From Mucilaginibacter rubeus (GTDB lineage: Bacteria > Bacteroidota > Bacteroidia > Sphingobacteriales > Sphingobacteriaceae), in assembly GCF_003286415.2 (NCBI RefSeq), contig NZ_CP043450.1, positions 5,642,001 to 5,706,000 of the forward strand: 64,000 nucleotides of DNA, read 5' to 3'. Below are positions 9,940-19,951 of this stretch, in pieces (the stretch's first letter is position 1; each line of letters starts with the position of its first letter). Position numbers and translations under genes: made by a program. The notes beneath the pieces are model-generated. The model had not been told where the DNA came from, ran no database searches, and was given only the letters and a program-made list of their open reading frames with translations.

Positions 9940-12417
9940 TTATTTAGCTGCCAATTTATCTCTTAAAGTCTTCATATAATACCCACCAATTACGCTGCGC
10001 GCCTGGAAGCCTACCATTTTACCGTTGGTAGTTTCATGCCAGTCGCTTAGTGGTACGCGTGATGATGTTTCGGTAGCGAATTTATAAACCGGCGCAACTA
10101 AAGCGCTAAAATCTGCTTTGTTATCCGCCATAGCTGCTGTCCAAAGGATCCAGTCGCTTTTGGTATAGGTTTTACGGCTATCCAATGGTAAACCAAACTC
10201 ATTTTCGTGTGCCAAATAAAATTTAAGCTCCTTATCATATACTTTTTGAGGGAACAATTTTAAGCCCAATACCTTATCCCAAACCATATTATATTTCTGG
10301 CTCCAGGTATCTTTGCTGTCAAACACCAAACCGTAGTGGTCGCCGGCGTCGGCTTTTTCCTGCCATTTTTTAGCCATGTCTTTAGCCATCGCCTTGTATT
10401 TTTTAGCAGTAGCTGCGTCGCCCATCATACCGGCCAGTTCGCCGTAAGCATCAATAGCTACAATAGCTTTTACCGACAAGTTGGCATTATGAGCCAGGTG
10501 ACCGGCAAAGTCATCGGTACACAATTGACTGCCCGGATCAAAACCTGATTTGGCAAGGTATTCCGTCCAGATGGTTAATGTTTTCCAGTGTTTTTTTGCG
10601 TAGTTGGCATTGCCTTCAACCTTTGCCAAAGCGGCGTTAAGAATGATCATGTTACCGCTTTCTTCTACCGGCATATCCTCACCGTAAGTTTGGCCATTAG
10701 CCAATGGGTAAGTACCCAAATCATGAGATGAGTAAGGTTTGTTCCATTTGCCGCTTTCGCTGAAGTAGAAAATACCGTTCATCATGCCCTTCAACAAATC
10801 AGGGTTGTAGATCAGGTACATTGGAGCGGATGGGTACGTAATGTCAACCGTATTGATTGAGCCATTGCTGAAGTTTTCCTTAGATAAGAATAGCAGTTCG
10901 CCTTCAGGGCTTTTAACCACGTGGTGCGCGGCAATGCTTTGACGATACGCCATTACGCATAGTTTAGCATATTTTTCGCCTCCGGCTTTAACCGCATCGC
11001 CCCAGATCTGAGCATCAGTTTTTGCGCAGGTGCCCATTACTTTAGCATAAGTTTTGGTAGCATCGCTTAATACACCTTCAATAGTAGCGCCCGGGGTGTT
11101 TCTCCACCATGGCTTTAAATTGTTTTTAAAGTATTGGATAGCATAGATATCGTCATACCCAACCGAAATAAATTTAGAAACCGGGGCAGCAGTAACTTTA
11201 CCAAATGGCAACACCGTGCTTAACATGAATTGTTTACCTGTTGCCGTAGCTTCACCTGTTTGTGCTCCCAGGAATGATGATACCGCATCGCCTTCAGGAG
11301 TGATGTATTGTTTAGCACCCGCTGTTGACGAAGCTACATAAACATAGCCCCAGTCAATACGTACGTTATCACCTTTTTTCTGCAATACAGGTTGTTCAAC
11401 AGTACCTGCTTTTAACAACTTAAGCCCGTTCTGGCTGTATTTTGATGCAGTAACTTCTTGTGATGGCGTGTTTACAGCAAGGTTAGTTGAGATCCCCTGG
11501 TAAATCTGAACATCATGTGCTTTACCATCAATCGATTTTAGTTGGTAAGTAATGTATGATACCGGGGTGGTAAGCAATTTCAGATCGCTCATAACCAGCG
11601 GCGAAGTGAAAGTAAGTTTCAGGTTAACCTCACCTGCTTTAAAGTTATACACTGTTTGGGTAGCGGTAACTTTAACGCTGGTTTGATCTGCCAGTTTAAC
11701 GGCTTCATCATCCTTACTCAATACTTCCTCGGCCAAACCGGCATCAACAAATGAGCCACCACCTGTGTTTTTACAATGGATAGCCAAAACATTCTCGCCT
11801 ACTTTTAAATTTGATTTTGCACTGGCAGATAATGCAACAGTTTCAAAATCGCCATTAGCACCACCTTCGGTAGCAATCTGCTGACCATTCAGGTATACTT
11901 CGGCTTCATCATCATGATAGATTTTCAGCATCAAACGGCCTTTTGGTAATTCAGCAACATTAAATTTACGACGAACCCAAATGTCTTTGCCTCTCCAGTC
12001 GGTGCCTTTGCTTGCGCGCTCGTCGCCAAATGGTGCAGCACCGCTTTTCCAGGCCTGGTCATTGAAGCCCGGTTTTTCCCAGCCTTCTGCCGGAGTAGTT
12101 TCGGCCTGGTACTGGCTGGTGTATGATTTTTCGTCGGTAGCAGCCAAAATGGTTTTATAATTAACGGCCGATGCACCCAAAAAACGGTAGTAATTACCAT
12201 CAACCTTAATAAGGCCCAATAATGACTGGTCTTTTCCTGTCCAGTGTTTGGTGGTTGATTCGTTCAGTTTATCGGTGTTTGACCAAATACTGAAATAAGT
12301 GTTGTGCGTGATCAGCGGATAAGATGGCATCTTGTCCTGAGCCAACGCTGTTTGTGCAACAAACGATGCCGCCAGTCCGGAAACAAGGAGGTACGTTTTT
12401 TTGAAAATGCGATTCAT
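9940..12417 (-). CDS. Secreted glutaminase-family protein (DUF4965/DUF5127/DUF1793 type)
   Basis: An 825-residue secreted protein with a signal peptide ending ALAQ (1-26). The opening 'MPSYPLITHNTYFSIWSNTDKLNESTTKHWTG' and later 'NTPGATIEGVLSDATKTYAKVM', 'YPSAPMYLIYNPDLLKGM' and 'DDFAGHLAHNANLSVKAI' match the Bacteroidota family related to fungal glutaminase GtaA: an N-terminal beta-sandwich, then an (alpha/alpha)6 toroid. Residues about 110-228 look like an inserted galactose-binding-like jelly roll ('DIWVRRKFNV', 'YHDDEAEVYLNG', 'ENVLAIHCKNTGG'). True substrate is uncertain; many such proteins may act on glycans. It lies 47 bp downstream of a sulfatase gene and is probably co-transcribed with it. 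Confidence 0.8.
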   Translation of the reverse strand: MNRIFKKTYLLVSGLAASFVAQTALAQDKMPSYPLITHNTYFSIWSNTDKLNESTTKHWTGKDQSLLGLIKVDGNYYRFLGASAVNYKTILAATDEKSYTSQYQAETTPAEGWEKPGFNDQAWKSGAAPFGDERASKGTDWRGKDIWVRRKFNVAELPKGRLMLKIYHDDEAEVYLNGQQIATEGGANGDFETVALSASAKSNLKVGENVLAIHCKNTGGGSFVDAGLAEEVLSKDDEAVKLADQTSVKVTATQTVYNFKAGEVNLKLTFTSPLVMSDLKLLTTPVSYITYQLKSIDGKAHDVQIYQGISTNLAVNTPSQEVTASKYSQNGLKLLKAGTVEQPVLQKKGDNVRIDWGYVYVASSTAGAKQYITPEGDAVSSFLGAQTGEATATGKQFMLSTVLPFGKVTAAPVSKFISVGYDDIYAIQYFKNNLKPWWRNTPGATIEGVLSDATKTYAKVMGTCAKTDAQIWGDAVKAGGEKYAKLCVMAYRQSIAAHHVVKSPEGELLFLSKENFSNGSINTVDITYPSAPMYLIYNPDLLKGMMNGIFYFSESGKWNKPYSSHDLGTYPLANGQTYGEDMPVEESGNMIILNAALAKVEGNANYAKKHWKTLTIWTEYLAKSGFDPGSQLCTDDFAGHLAHNANLSVKAIVAIDAYGELAGMMGDAATAKKYKAMAKDMAKKWQEKADAGDHYGLVFDSKDTWSQKYNMVWDKVLGLKLFPQKVYDKELKFYLAHENEFGLPLDSRKTYTKSDWILWTAAMADNKADFSALVAPVYKFATETSSRVPLSDWHETTNGKMVGFQARSVIGGYYMKTLRDKLAAK

Positions 12418-12464
12418 AAACTACGTTTTACTTTTTGGTTTTAATGTTTATTGTTGGGTTTCTA

Positions 12465-14177
12465 TTATTTACTCTTATTGCCGGGCTTTGGAAAAACCTG
12501 GTGCGTATTTGCCCAGACATGCCAAAGGCTATCCAACTGGTGCACCTTTTCCGGGTGTTTTGATTTCAGATCGGTAGTTTCGGTTTTATCCAGCGACAGA
12601 TCATACAAATGCCAGGTGGTATCATTACTTAGCGATACCAGCTTCCAGTTTCCTGAACGCGCGTACCTCGCGCCAAAGTGTTCGTTAAACAGATCTTCAT
12701 GACCGGGCGATTGCTTACCTTTAAAGCTTGGCACAAGGCTAATGCCTGTAGTTGGCGGGATATTATGCCCTTTATAGGTTTTAGGATATTGAGCGCCGGC
12801 CAGTTCAACAAATGTGCTCATGAAATCCATCACATGGCCTACATGGTCGCTAAAACCACCTTTATTGGCAGTGAGCCCTTTGGGCCAGAAAGCGATCATC
12901 GGGGTATGGATGCCGCCCTCGTATGATTCGGCTTTCCAATACTCATAAGGGGTGTTGGCTACGTTTGCCCAACGGGGATCAATGGATGAATAAGTAGTTT
13001 CCGGACCCGGCAATGCTTCTTTTTTAGTGGCATAAACTATTTTGCGGCCATCGCGGGTTTCATTCGGGCGGTCAAATCCGGGACCGTAAGCGGCACAATT
13101 TTCGGCACTGGCTCCATTATCCGACAGGAAAACAATAAGCGTGTTATCCAGCTGACCGATTTCTTTCAGTGTTTTAATAATACGGCCAATACCCTGATCC
13201 ATCCTATCTATCATGGCGGCGTGAACAGCCATGGCCATTGCGTCCCATGCTTTATCAGGATTATTTTCCCATTGCAGATCGCCCTTCCATCGGTCGGACA
13301 GTTTGGTTTTTGTTGGATCGATGAGGCCAAGCTTTACCATTTTTTTGTACCTCGCTTCGCGGATAGCCTGCCAGCCACCTTTGTACGTGTCTTTATATTT
13401 GACAATATCCTCAGGCTTTGCCATCAGCGGCCAGTGCGGCGCGTTTTCGGCAATGTACAAAAAGAACGGCTTTAACGATTTAGCATAGCCCTTGATGTAA
13501 GCTACCGCTGTATCGTTAATAGCATCTGTATGATAGTAGTTTTTAGGAACTGTTTTAATAGGCGTTGTACCGCTAACCAAGCTAAACGGATCATAAAAAT
13601 CAACCACGCCCCAAATGGTACCGAAAAACTTTTCAAACCCACGACTGGTTGGGTACTGGCTGATCGGCGAAAACTCAGGGTAATCTTTATGATGATTTAA
13701 CCAGGCTAACTGATCCTGGGCGTTAGGCTGGCCATTGGTGTTTGACACATGCCATTTGCCCGACATTGCCGTGTGATAACCGGCAGATTTCAACACTTCG
13801 GCAAGGGTTACAGCATTATCGGTGATATGACCAAGATAGCCAGGCTCGTCTTCAGCCTCGGTCATTTTGCCGATGCCTGCCTGCTGATTATATAAACCGG
13901 TAAGTAACGAAGCCCTTGTTGGGCAGCAACGTGATGTGTTATAGAACTGCCTGTAGCGGATGCCATTTTGAGCGAGGTAATTGATGTTGGGCGTATTAAC
14001 CTCACCACCATAGCAGCCCAGATCAGAAAAACCCATATCATCGGCCATGATAACGATAATGTTAGGGCGTTTTTTTGGTGGCTCAGGTTGTTTGACTGCC
14101 CTTATTTGCCACGCACCCGAAACAAGGGCTATCGTACCGGTAAAAAACAAACCGGCATATAGTTTATATTTATTCAT
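12465..14177 (-). CDS. Secreted sulfatase (arylsulfatase-like, formylglycine type)
   Basis: A 570-residue type I sulfatase. An N-terminal hydrophobic segment (about 7-22) directs export. 'IIVIMADDMGFSDLGCYGG' supplies the metal-binding Asp pair (D46, D47). 'CCPTRASLLTG' contains the C-x-P-T-R maturation motif, with C84 as the residue expected to become formylglycine. 'MSGKWHV' and 'LIVFLSDNGA' are further family signatures. It should hydrolyse a sulfate ester on a carbohydrate or aryl substrate in the periplasm or outside the cell. No maturase lies in the window. It is the first gene of a likely pair with the glutaminase-family gene. Confidence 0.9.
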   Translation of the reverse strand: MNKYKLYAGLFFTGTIALVSGAWQIRAVKQPEPPKKRPNIIVIMADDMGFSDLGCYGGEVNTPNINYLAQNGIRYRQFYNTSRCCPTRASLLTGLYNQQAGIGKMTEAEDEPGYLGHITDNAVTLAEVLKSAGYHTAMSGKWHVSNTNGQPNAQDQLAWLNHHKDYPEFSPISQYPTSRGFEKFFGTIWGVVDFYDPFSLVSGTTPIKTVPKNYYHTDAINDTAVAYIKGYAKSLKPFFLYIAENAPHWPLMAKPEDIVKYKDTYKGGWQAIREARYKKMVKLGLIDPTKTKLSDRWKGDLQWENNPDKAWDAMAMAVHAAMIDRMDQGIGRIIKTLKEIGQLDNTLIVFLSDNGASAENCAAYGPGFDRPNETRDGRKIVYATKKEALPGPETTYSSIDPRWANVANTPYEYWKAESYEGGIHTPMIAFWPKGLTANKGGFSDHVGHVMDFMSTFVELAGAQYPKTYKGHNIPPTTGISLVPSFKGKQSPGHEDLFNEHFGARYARSGNWKLVSLSNDTTWHLYDLSLDKTETTDLKSKHPEKVHQLDSLWHVWANTHQVFPKPGNKSK

Positions 14178-14456
14178 AGGCGATCATATTACCTGCGCCA
14201 GAGCTGGTAAAAATTTATGTTTTCAATAAATGCAGGAAGGTTAAAAATGGCCGGAGCTATTATGCCTGAACATACAGCACAACGAACAGTTTTGCACGTT
14301 CCAAATTAAAACAATCCTTTTGCACAAAATGGCTCAATACTTGGTAAAATCGTATCAATCTTGAGACAAAATGCCGATCAGGCTAAAGGAACGGCATTTA
14401 CACGGTACGACCCGGTAATTTGCATTATTAACTAAGCTATAAGGTACCCCTATTTA

Positions 14457-17400
14457 TTACTGAACATTATACCGATACACCAACCGCCCCAAATTGCCAT
14501 CCTCATCAATTCCTTCAATAACTACTCGATATGAGCCGGCTCCGTCGGCATTGAAATAATTAAACAACGCCTGGCCATTTTTATCTGTTACCAGCTCCGG
14601 TTGCCAATAAATAGTACTCCGCAAATCGGGGCGGTTACCTGCTTGTTCAAGATTTTCATATTTAGGTGAGTAAAATACACGCGCTCTATAAAATCCGGGA
14701 ACCGAAATTGGTAATATCCCGGTTGATGTGATTTCTTTTTCAGTAAGCCCCCCTTTTGATTTTGAGGTTATCACAATTACTCCATGCCCACCCCGCACTC
14801 CATATAATGCGGCATTTGCATTGTAAAAAAACTCTACTGTTTCTACATCCGAGGCACTTATAAAATCAAGCGGGCCTCCGCCCGGTATTCCGCCCGCTGT
14901 AATATGACTATCCATTGCCACCCCATCCAAAATTACTAAACCATCAAAATCGCCCTTTAACATTGCGTACGCTCGTCCGCCGTGTACCCTGCTTTCTAAC
15001 ATTTGAGTTAACGAACCAGAAACAGGAAGCTGCCCCAGTTGTATCACCTGATCGGCACTACCCGGCCCCCCTAATGCAGATGAGCGGTATTCATTCTTTT
15101 TAACGGCCTTGATCTTCACCTCTTTCAGCATTTTTATTTTGTTATACTTCAAATAATCCTCTTGCCGTAACTTGTTATTTTCAAGGTAGTTCGTCATTGA
15201 TAAATTAATATCATTGGGTACGACGTTTAAGCCGAATGACGATACTGGCAGTTTTTGATTGTTTTTGTTATAAGTCAATCTTGTTGAGTTATCACCTTTG
15301 GCTGTAACAGCCTGTAAAATGAACCTGCCGGTATCGGTAAAGAACAAGTTACTGAATGCAAAATCGCCCCTATCGTCTACTGGTTGACTTAACACCGTTG
15401 TTGGTTGCGAAGAGATTAAAGAAACAGTGCCTTCATGCATGGCGCTCCCTCCTGAATGCTTTACATTGCCGCTTATTTCCAAACCCTTTTCAGGTTGGTA
15501 TGCTATAGCCGGATAAGAGCTGCTTAATAAAGACTTCCATTCAAAACCACGATAACCATTAGTAAGCATTACCAGATCCAGGTTTTTCGTTGTTTCGTCA
15601 TTCACATTGGTAAAATAATAGTTGGGCTGTTCTACATTTCCCTTCAGATCTGAAGTTAACAACAGATCAGTTAGTATAGTATGTTCGGAATTTTCAACTA
15701 CCGGAACTTTGCTTTCATCTATAACTGATACCGAAAAATGGCCAACTGACGGATCAGCCGCTCTGTTCTTTACATTCAGGCTGATATCAACCCTTTCCCT
15801 TTTCTTATAATCTGTTTTGGGACTGTTAACAGCCAGGCTCAATTGGTCGTAGTTTTGCACAAAAATCAGGCGTTCACAAAGGGGCTCATTAGCAGCAGAA
15901 AATAATGTAATGGTAGCTATCCCGGTTTTTAAACGTCGCTTTAAAATATCACGTGTTATTGTCTGACTATCTAACCTGCAGGCAATAGTTGAAGCGGTGC
16001 CGCCGGAATAAATGAGCAATGTAAATTCCTGTCCTTTATATTGCTTGTAAAAAGCATCAGCAGCATTGATTTTAACAATAGCACGAGGAATTTCACTATT
16101 ATCAACAGATAAGCTAATTCCATTATCTATAGGTGTAGGAAGGTTGACAGTGTTTTTTGTTCCGTCGGCATAATTAAGTTCGGCTTTATAGCTTTTACCA
16201 GGTTGGGCTTTCAGGTAAAAAGATCCCATCCCCAGGTGCGATGAAGCAAATGTGGCTACCTGATTATTTTCATCATCGGTAATAATCCCGCTGATATTTA
16301 CACCCGTTCCATTGGCACCAATAGCCTTGAAGGCTATTTTAGATTGAATGCCGGTAATCATATTGCCGCCTTCGGCAAAAAACTGCACATCAATTTTATT
16401 GGCGACAACCGGCAACGGCGCTTTAGTAGCGCTTTCGGCTATTTTATTATTGATCGATCCAATTTTAATTTCCCGGTCAAAATAATTGTTACTACCCTGG
16501 TTTTGCATCCATTTGGTATACGCCCGGATATGATAATTCCCTTTAGGCAAAGTATCCGGTAGGGCAAAATCCCCCCAGGCCACACCATCAGTTATCTGTA
16601 GTTTAACTGACTGATCGATTCTGTTTGCTGTATTGATCAACTCGGCATGCAACACACCGCTTATATCCGATAGTTCGTGGCGGTCGCCCGCGGTTACGTA
16701 AGCTTTAAAATAAACAGTATCGCCGGCTGCATAGTAGGGTTTATCAAAATGCAAATAAACTTTTTCGGCAGTATATGAAGCATTGTAATTTCTAAGCTTA
16801 TTTATAACATCGGTCAATCCTGGTTTTTCACTTGCGGCCTGAGTGTTTAAAGGCTCGTAATCAACAGGCAAAAGTTCGGCTACCCGATTATTGCCCCATG
16901 CGCCGCTATATGTTACGCTATTAGGATCAAGCAGGGCCCCATTATCATCAAACAGGGCGTAAGGCAGGTTAAAATTCAAAACCGTTACATCATGGTTAGC
17001 GGAACTGTTTATATTATTCATTTGCCCGCGTTTCGTAAAACGATGATCTTCATTATAAGTGATATGGAACGAATCAAAATCACAACCGAGGGCATGTACG
17101 CCAATCTGATCGGTTTTAACCATCATTTCATCCTCATTTAAAGGATAGGTCATCAGTATTGGGCGCCCTCTTTTGCTTAATAGTGATTTAGGCAGGTCCC
17201 GTCGTTCAGGGTTAGCATACTGCAATACACGAAACCCTTCCTCATCCAAATGTTTAGCCTGCAATGCACGTAAAAAATGCATAGCAGATCCTTTATAAAC
17301 CTGCAATCTTGCCCTTTGCCAGTCTTTCTGTTGTGATGCCGTACCTTTTAACTCTTCAAACAGCACAGAACCCTCATAGTGCAGTTTCCTGTTTGAAATG

Positions 17401-17969
17401 TCTTTATCATCATAAATAAAATTTGTGATAAGATACTTTACCCGGTAACCAAGCCCACGATTTTCAACATTCAAAAAATCAACGGAAGATGCCGTTAGTG
17501 TCTTCGTGTCATCATCGTAGACAAAATCAAGCATTTCCGGATTCAGAATTTTACATTGATCGGCCAGTTCCGATTTGCCTAAAAACTGCTCTTTAAAAGT
17601 TGTTAAATACTGCGCACGATTGGGGTCGGTGTGCTGTTTTACAATTACCTCCTTTAAAGCATAGGTTTTAGGCGACATGATAATATCGGGCAAAGTCACA
17701 TCGGCACCCGTTACCGTTATGTTTTGCTTATAGGTTTCAAACCCAACAATGGAAACTACCAGCTCATATTTACCATTTTTGGCGTCGGCAAGGGTAAACG
17801 TTCCTTCGGGTGTGGTTTTTGCCCCAACAGTTGCATTACTTAAAAATACGCTTGCGTTCGCGATACCTTTTTTATCTGTTGCGTTGACAACCCTGCCTGT
17901 TATCCTGGTTTGAGCCAGGCACCAAAAGGGTGAAACCATCAAATAGTACAGAAACAATTTCTTTAACAT
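14457..17969 (-). CDS. Large envelope protein: CarboxypepD_reg-like, MG2-like and TonB-plug domains
   Basis: A 1170-residue exported protein with a signal peptide ending CLAQ (1-20). A carboxypeptidase-like regulatory domain (about 22-105) is followed by a conserved region of unknown function (about 110-390). Next comes an MG2/macroglobulin-like segment (about 395-500, 'EKVYLHFDKPYYAAGDTVYF', 'GNYHIRAYTKWM') and further Ig-like domains. Near the C-terminus is a TonB-receptor plug-like stretch (about 975-1067, 'LILDGVAMD'-like 'LVILDGVAMD', 'VETVEFFYNANAALYGVRGG', 'GVIVITSK'), with no barrel after it. The chain ends with another beta-sandwich. The function is unknown; it may be an outer-membrane or periplasmic scaffold. 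It appears monocistronic. Confidence 0.75.
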   Translation of the reverse strand: MLKKLFLYYLMVSPFWCLAQTRITGRVVNATDKKGIANASVFLSNATVGAKTTPEGTFTLADAKNGKYELVVSIVGFETYKQNITVTGADVTLPDIIMSPKTYALKEVIVKQHTDPNRAQYLTTFKEQFLGKSELADQCKILNPEMLDFVYDDDTKTLTASSVDFLNVENRGLGYRVKYLITNFIYDDKDISNRKLHYEGSVLFEELKGTASQQKDWQRARLQVYKGSAMHFLRALQAKHLDEEGFRVLQYANPERRDLPKSLLSKRGRPILMTYPLNEDEMMVKTDQIGVHALGCDFDSFHITYNEDHRFTKRGQMNNINSSANHDVTVLNFNLPYALFDDNGALLDPNSVTYSGAWGNNRVAELLPVDYEPLNTQAASEKPGLTDVINKLRNYNASYTAEKVYLHFDKPYYAAGDTVYFKAYVTAGDRHELSDISGVLHAELINTANRIDQSVKLQITDGVAWGDFALPDTLPKGNYHIRAYTKWMQNQGSNNYFDREIKIGSINNKIAESATKAPLPVVANKIDVQFFAEGGNMITGIQSKIAFKAIGANGTGVNISGIITDDENNQVATFASSHLGMGSFYLKAQPGKSYKAELNYADGTKNTVNLPTPIDNGISLSVDNSEIPRAIVKINAADAFYKQYKGQEFTLLIYSGGTASTIACRLDSQTITRDILKRRLKTGIATITLFSAANEPLCERLIFVQNYDQLSLAVNSPKTDYKKRERVDISLNVKNRAADPSVGHFSVSVIDESKVPVVENSEHTILTDLLLTSDLKGNVEQPNYYFTNVNDETTKNLDLVMLTNGYRGFEWKSLLSSSYPAIAYQPEKGLEISGNVKHSGGSAMHEGTVSLISSQPTTVLSQPVDDRGDFAFSNLFFTDTGRFILQAVTAKGDNSTRLTYNKNNQKLPVSSFGLNVVPNDINLSMTNYLENNKLRQEDYLKYNKIKMLKEVKIKAVKKNEYRSSALGGPGSADQVIQLGQLPVSGSLTQMLESRVHGGRAYAMLKGDFDGLVILDGVAMDSHITAGGIPGGGPLDFISASDVETVEFFYNANAALYGVRGGHGVIVITSKSKGGLTEKEITSTGILPISVPGFYRARVFYSPKYENLEQAGNRPDLRSTIYWQPELVTDKNGQALFNYFNADGAGSYRVVIEGIDEDGNLGRLVYRYNVQ

Positions 17970-18083
17970 AATGCAAACGATTTAGGTATGTAATAAAGTA
18001 AACAGCTGGCGCCGAAACTTTTAGTCGGTTTATGGTAATAATAAAGTTATTAAATATTATTACTAAAACCAACACAGCATTTT

Positions 18084-18578
18084 ATGCTAACTTTCCGCTC
18101 TATCGCAAATGTCAAAATGTATAATTCACTCACCGAAAGATTAAGAAACCAGCATCTTGCTATAGCGGAACTGATAGCTGGTATAAGTAACGATAAACTT
18201 GGCGCGCCACCCGCACCCGGTAAATGGAGCGCTTTGGATAATATAGCGCATCTGACCCGCTACCAGAAAATATTTATAGGCAGAATACATCAGATACTTA
18301 ACGAGGATACCCCCGTATTCGAACGTTATAACGGCGATCTTGATCCCGAGTTCACGCCCTTCAGATCGATGGGACTAACTGAACTACTGGATATTATAAA
18401 AGCAGACAGAGCAACAATTTTCGATCTGCTCTCCGGGCTTAACGATGCGGAACTATCGCGCATTGGCGTACACCCAAAATATGGCAGGCTTACCATTTCA
18501 AAATGGACCGAGTTTTTTGTACTGCATGAGGCCCATCACCTGTTCACCATTTTTCAACTGGTAAACGGTACCGAATAA
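18084..18578 (+). CDS. DinB-like four-helix-bundle protein
   Basis: A 164-residue DinB/DUF664-type protein. The family is a four-helix bundle that binds a metal through three His residues; candidates are in 'ALDNIAHLTRYQ' and 'FFVLHEAHHLFTI' near the C-terminus. Related enzymes include bacillithiol- and mycothiol-dependent transferases, but the specific substrate here is unknown. An alternative start is the ATG at 18117 (MYNSLTERL), which would remove 11 weakly conserved residues. A bidirectional terminator follows directly after the gene. Confidence 0.75.
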   Translation: MLTFRSIANVKMYNSLTERLRNQHLAIAELIAGISNDKLGAPPAPGKWSALDNIAHLTRYQKIFIGRIHQILNEDTPVFERYNGDLDPEFTPFRSMGLTELLDIIKADRATIFDLLSGLNDAELSRIGVHPKYGRLTISKWTEFFVLHEAHHLFTIFQLVNGTE

Positions 18579-18593
18579 TTGAGTAAAACAAAA

Positions 18594-18618
18594 AAAGGCA
18601 GCCCAATGGGCTGCCTTT
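18594..18618. terminator. Bidirectional terminator between convergent genes
   Basis: Stem aaaggcagccc (18594-18604) with gggctgccttt (18608-18618), flanked by A and T runs. It serves the DinB-like gene and the oppositely oriented OmpA-family gene. Confidence 0.9.
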
Positions 18619-18640
18619 TACATTTATTAAAAGTTTTTAC

Positions 18641-19171
18641 TTACTGTGCTAACTTTACTTCAACACGGCGATTAAGTACACGGCCTTCTTCGGTTGAGTT
18701 ATCAGCAATTGGTTTGCTTTCGCCCCAACCTTTTACGGTCAGATTATCGCCGTTAACACCGCTGTTAACTAAATATAGTTTTACAGAGTTTGCTCTATCA
18801 ACAGATAATGACTGATTGTGCTCGGCTGTACCTTCGGCAGAAGCGTTACCATTCAAAATGAATTTAGCCGACGGATCTAATTTCAGTTCCTTAACAATAT
18901 GATCTAACGTTTGGTAAGAAGCAGTTTTTAACACTGCTGAGTTAAACTCAAACTGGATATTGGTAAAATTATAGTCTGGTTTTTCAGGAGCCGGAGCTGG
19001 CGGCGGTGGTGGAGTTTGCACCGGCTTTTGAGCTGGCGGCGGCGTTGCAGGTTGTGCTGGCTGAGCCGGCGGTGGTGTTTGCACCACGGCTTTTTTGGTT
19101 TTGCAGGCTTGGGTAGTGATAGCTAAAACAGCTATTGCAAGAGCTAATAAAGGTGTTTTTAGAGTTTTCAT
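18641..19171 (-). CDS. OmpA-family peptidoglycan-associated lipoprotein
   Basis: A 176-residue lipoprotein with lipobox TTQAC (lipidated Cys at residue 23). A Pro/Ala/Gln-rich linker (about 30-65) spans to a C-terminal OmpA domain (about 67-176). That domain has 'FEFNSAVLKTASYQTLDHIV', 'GNASAEGT', 'LSVDRANSVKLYL' and the 'GRVLNRRVEV' signature that binds meso-diaminopimelate in peptidoglycan. It should anchor the outer membrane to the cell wall. It is monocistronic, with a 223 bp upstream gap. Confidence 0.9.
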   Translation of the reverse strand: MKTLKTPLLALAIAVLAITTQACKTKKAVVQTPPPAQPAQPATPPPAQKPVQTPPPPPAPAPEKPDYNFTNIQFEFNSAVLKTASYQTLDHIVKELKLDPSAKFILNGNASAEGTAEHNQSLSVDRANSVKLYLVNSGVNGDNLTVKGWGESKPIADNSTEEGRVLNRRVEVKLAQ

Positions 19172-19394
19172 ATCTAATGATTTGCGTAAACATAAAAAAC
19201 GTTGGCATAATGTTTATAGTGCCCAACCATAATTTTATGGTTAAATAAAGCTTTTTACGTACAGATGTAGATTATTTAATCAATAGTTATGCCATTTGCC
19301 TAATAAAAAGCATCAAACCAAATGTTATCAGTACTATTTCCTCATACAATCAATTTATATTTGCTATAACTTAAAAGCGTAAACAACCTACACC

Positions 19395-19856
19395 GTGCAT
19401 CTCATTAAATCAATTACAGATATCATTAATTATCTAAAAAATCAGCTGCATGAAACCGACATTACCCTGTACGCGGGTGCAACAGACCTGGAGATATACG
19501 AATTTGAGATCAGCGCAGGTGTAAAGTTACCTGACGATATCCGGCAATTTTACCAGTTCACTAACGGCTTCATGTCGGATGAGGACTTGTTTCGCATTGT
19601 CCCGCTTAATGAACTTATTCACAGCAACTCTCTTTATATTGCTGAGTTCCTGATTTACAGTGATCTTTGGGAACTGATCATTAATCCAGCTGAAAATAAT
19701 TACTACGAAATAACGTGCACTGATAAAGATCAAAACAAATTAGTATTAACCACTTCATTTTTTGAGTTCATCCAGCACTTTTTAATAGGTGGTGTATTTG
19801 AAAAGGATGGTTTATATGACTGGACAAATGCAATCGCTGCTAAAAACCGGAAATAA
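19395..19856 (+). CDS. SMI1/KNR4 (SUKH) family protein
   Basis: A 153-residue protein starting at GTG (19395). 'ATDLEIYEFEISAGVKLPDDIRQFYQFTNGF' style sequence at residues 28-57 is the SMI1/KNR4 signature, with the Trp/acidic pattern following. SUKH proteins often serve as immunity proteins against secreted or contact-dependent toxins, but many are orphans. No toxin gene is adjacent, so the role stays open. The alginate-lyase-family gene follows after 95 bp. Confidence 0.75.
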   Translation: MHLIKSITDIINYLKNQLHETDITLYAGATDLEIYEFEISAGVKLPDDIRQFYQFTNGFMSDEDLFRIVPLNELIHSNSLYIAEFLIYSDLWELIINPAENNYYEITCTDKDQNKLVLTTSFFEFIQHFLIGGVFEKDGLYDWTNAIAAKNRK

Positions 19857-19951
19857 TATTAAAATCCCCCTTCAAATCCCCTACACGCTAAAAACACCAA
19901 CCCAATTCCCGGGCCTATTATTATCTTGGCGCACCATAATAAACCATCGCC

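Noticed and set aside
12451..14229. Several open frames antisense to the sulfatase
   Set aside because: They have no family motif or start signal and follow the codon bias of the true gene on the other strand.
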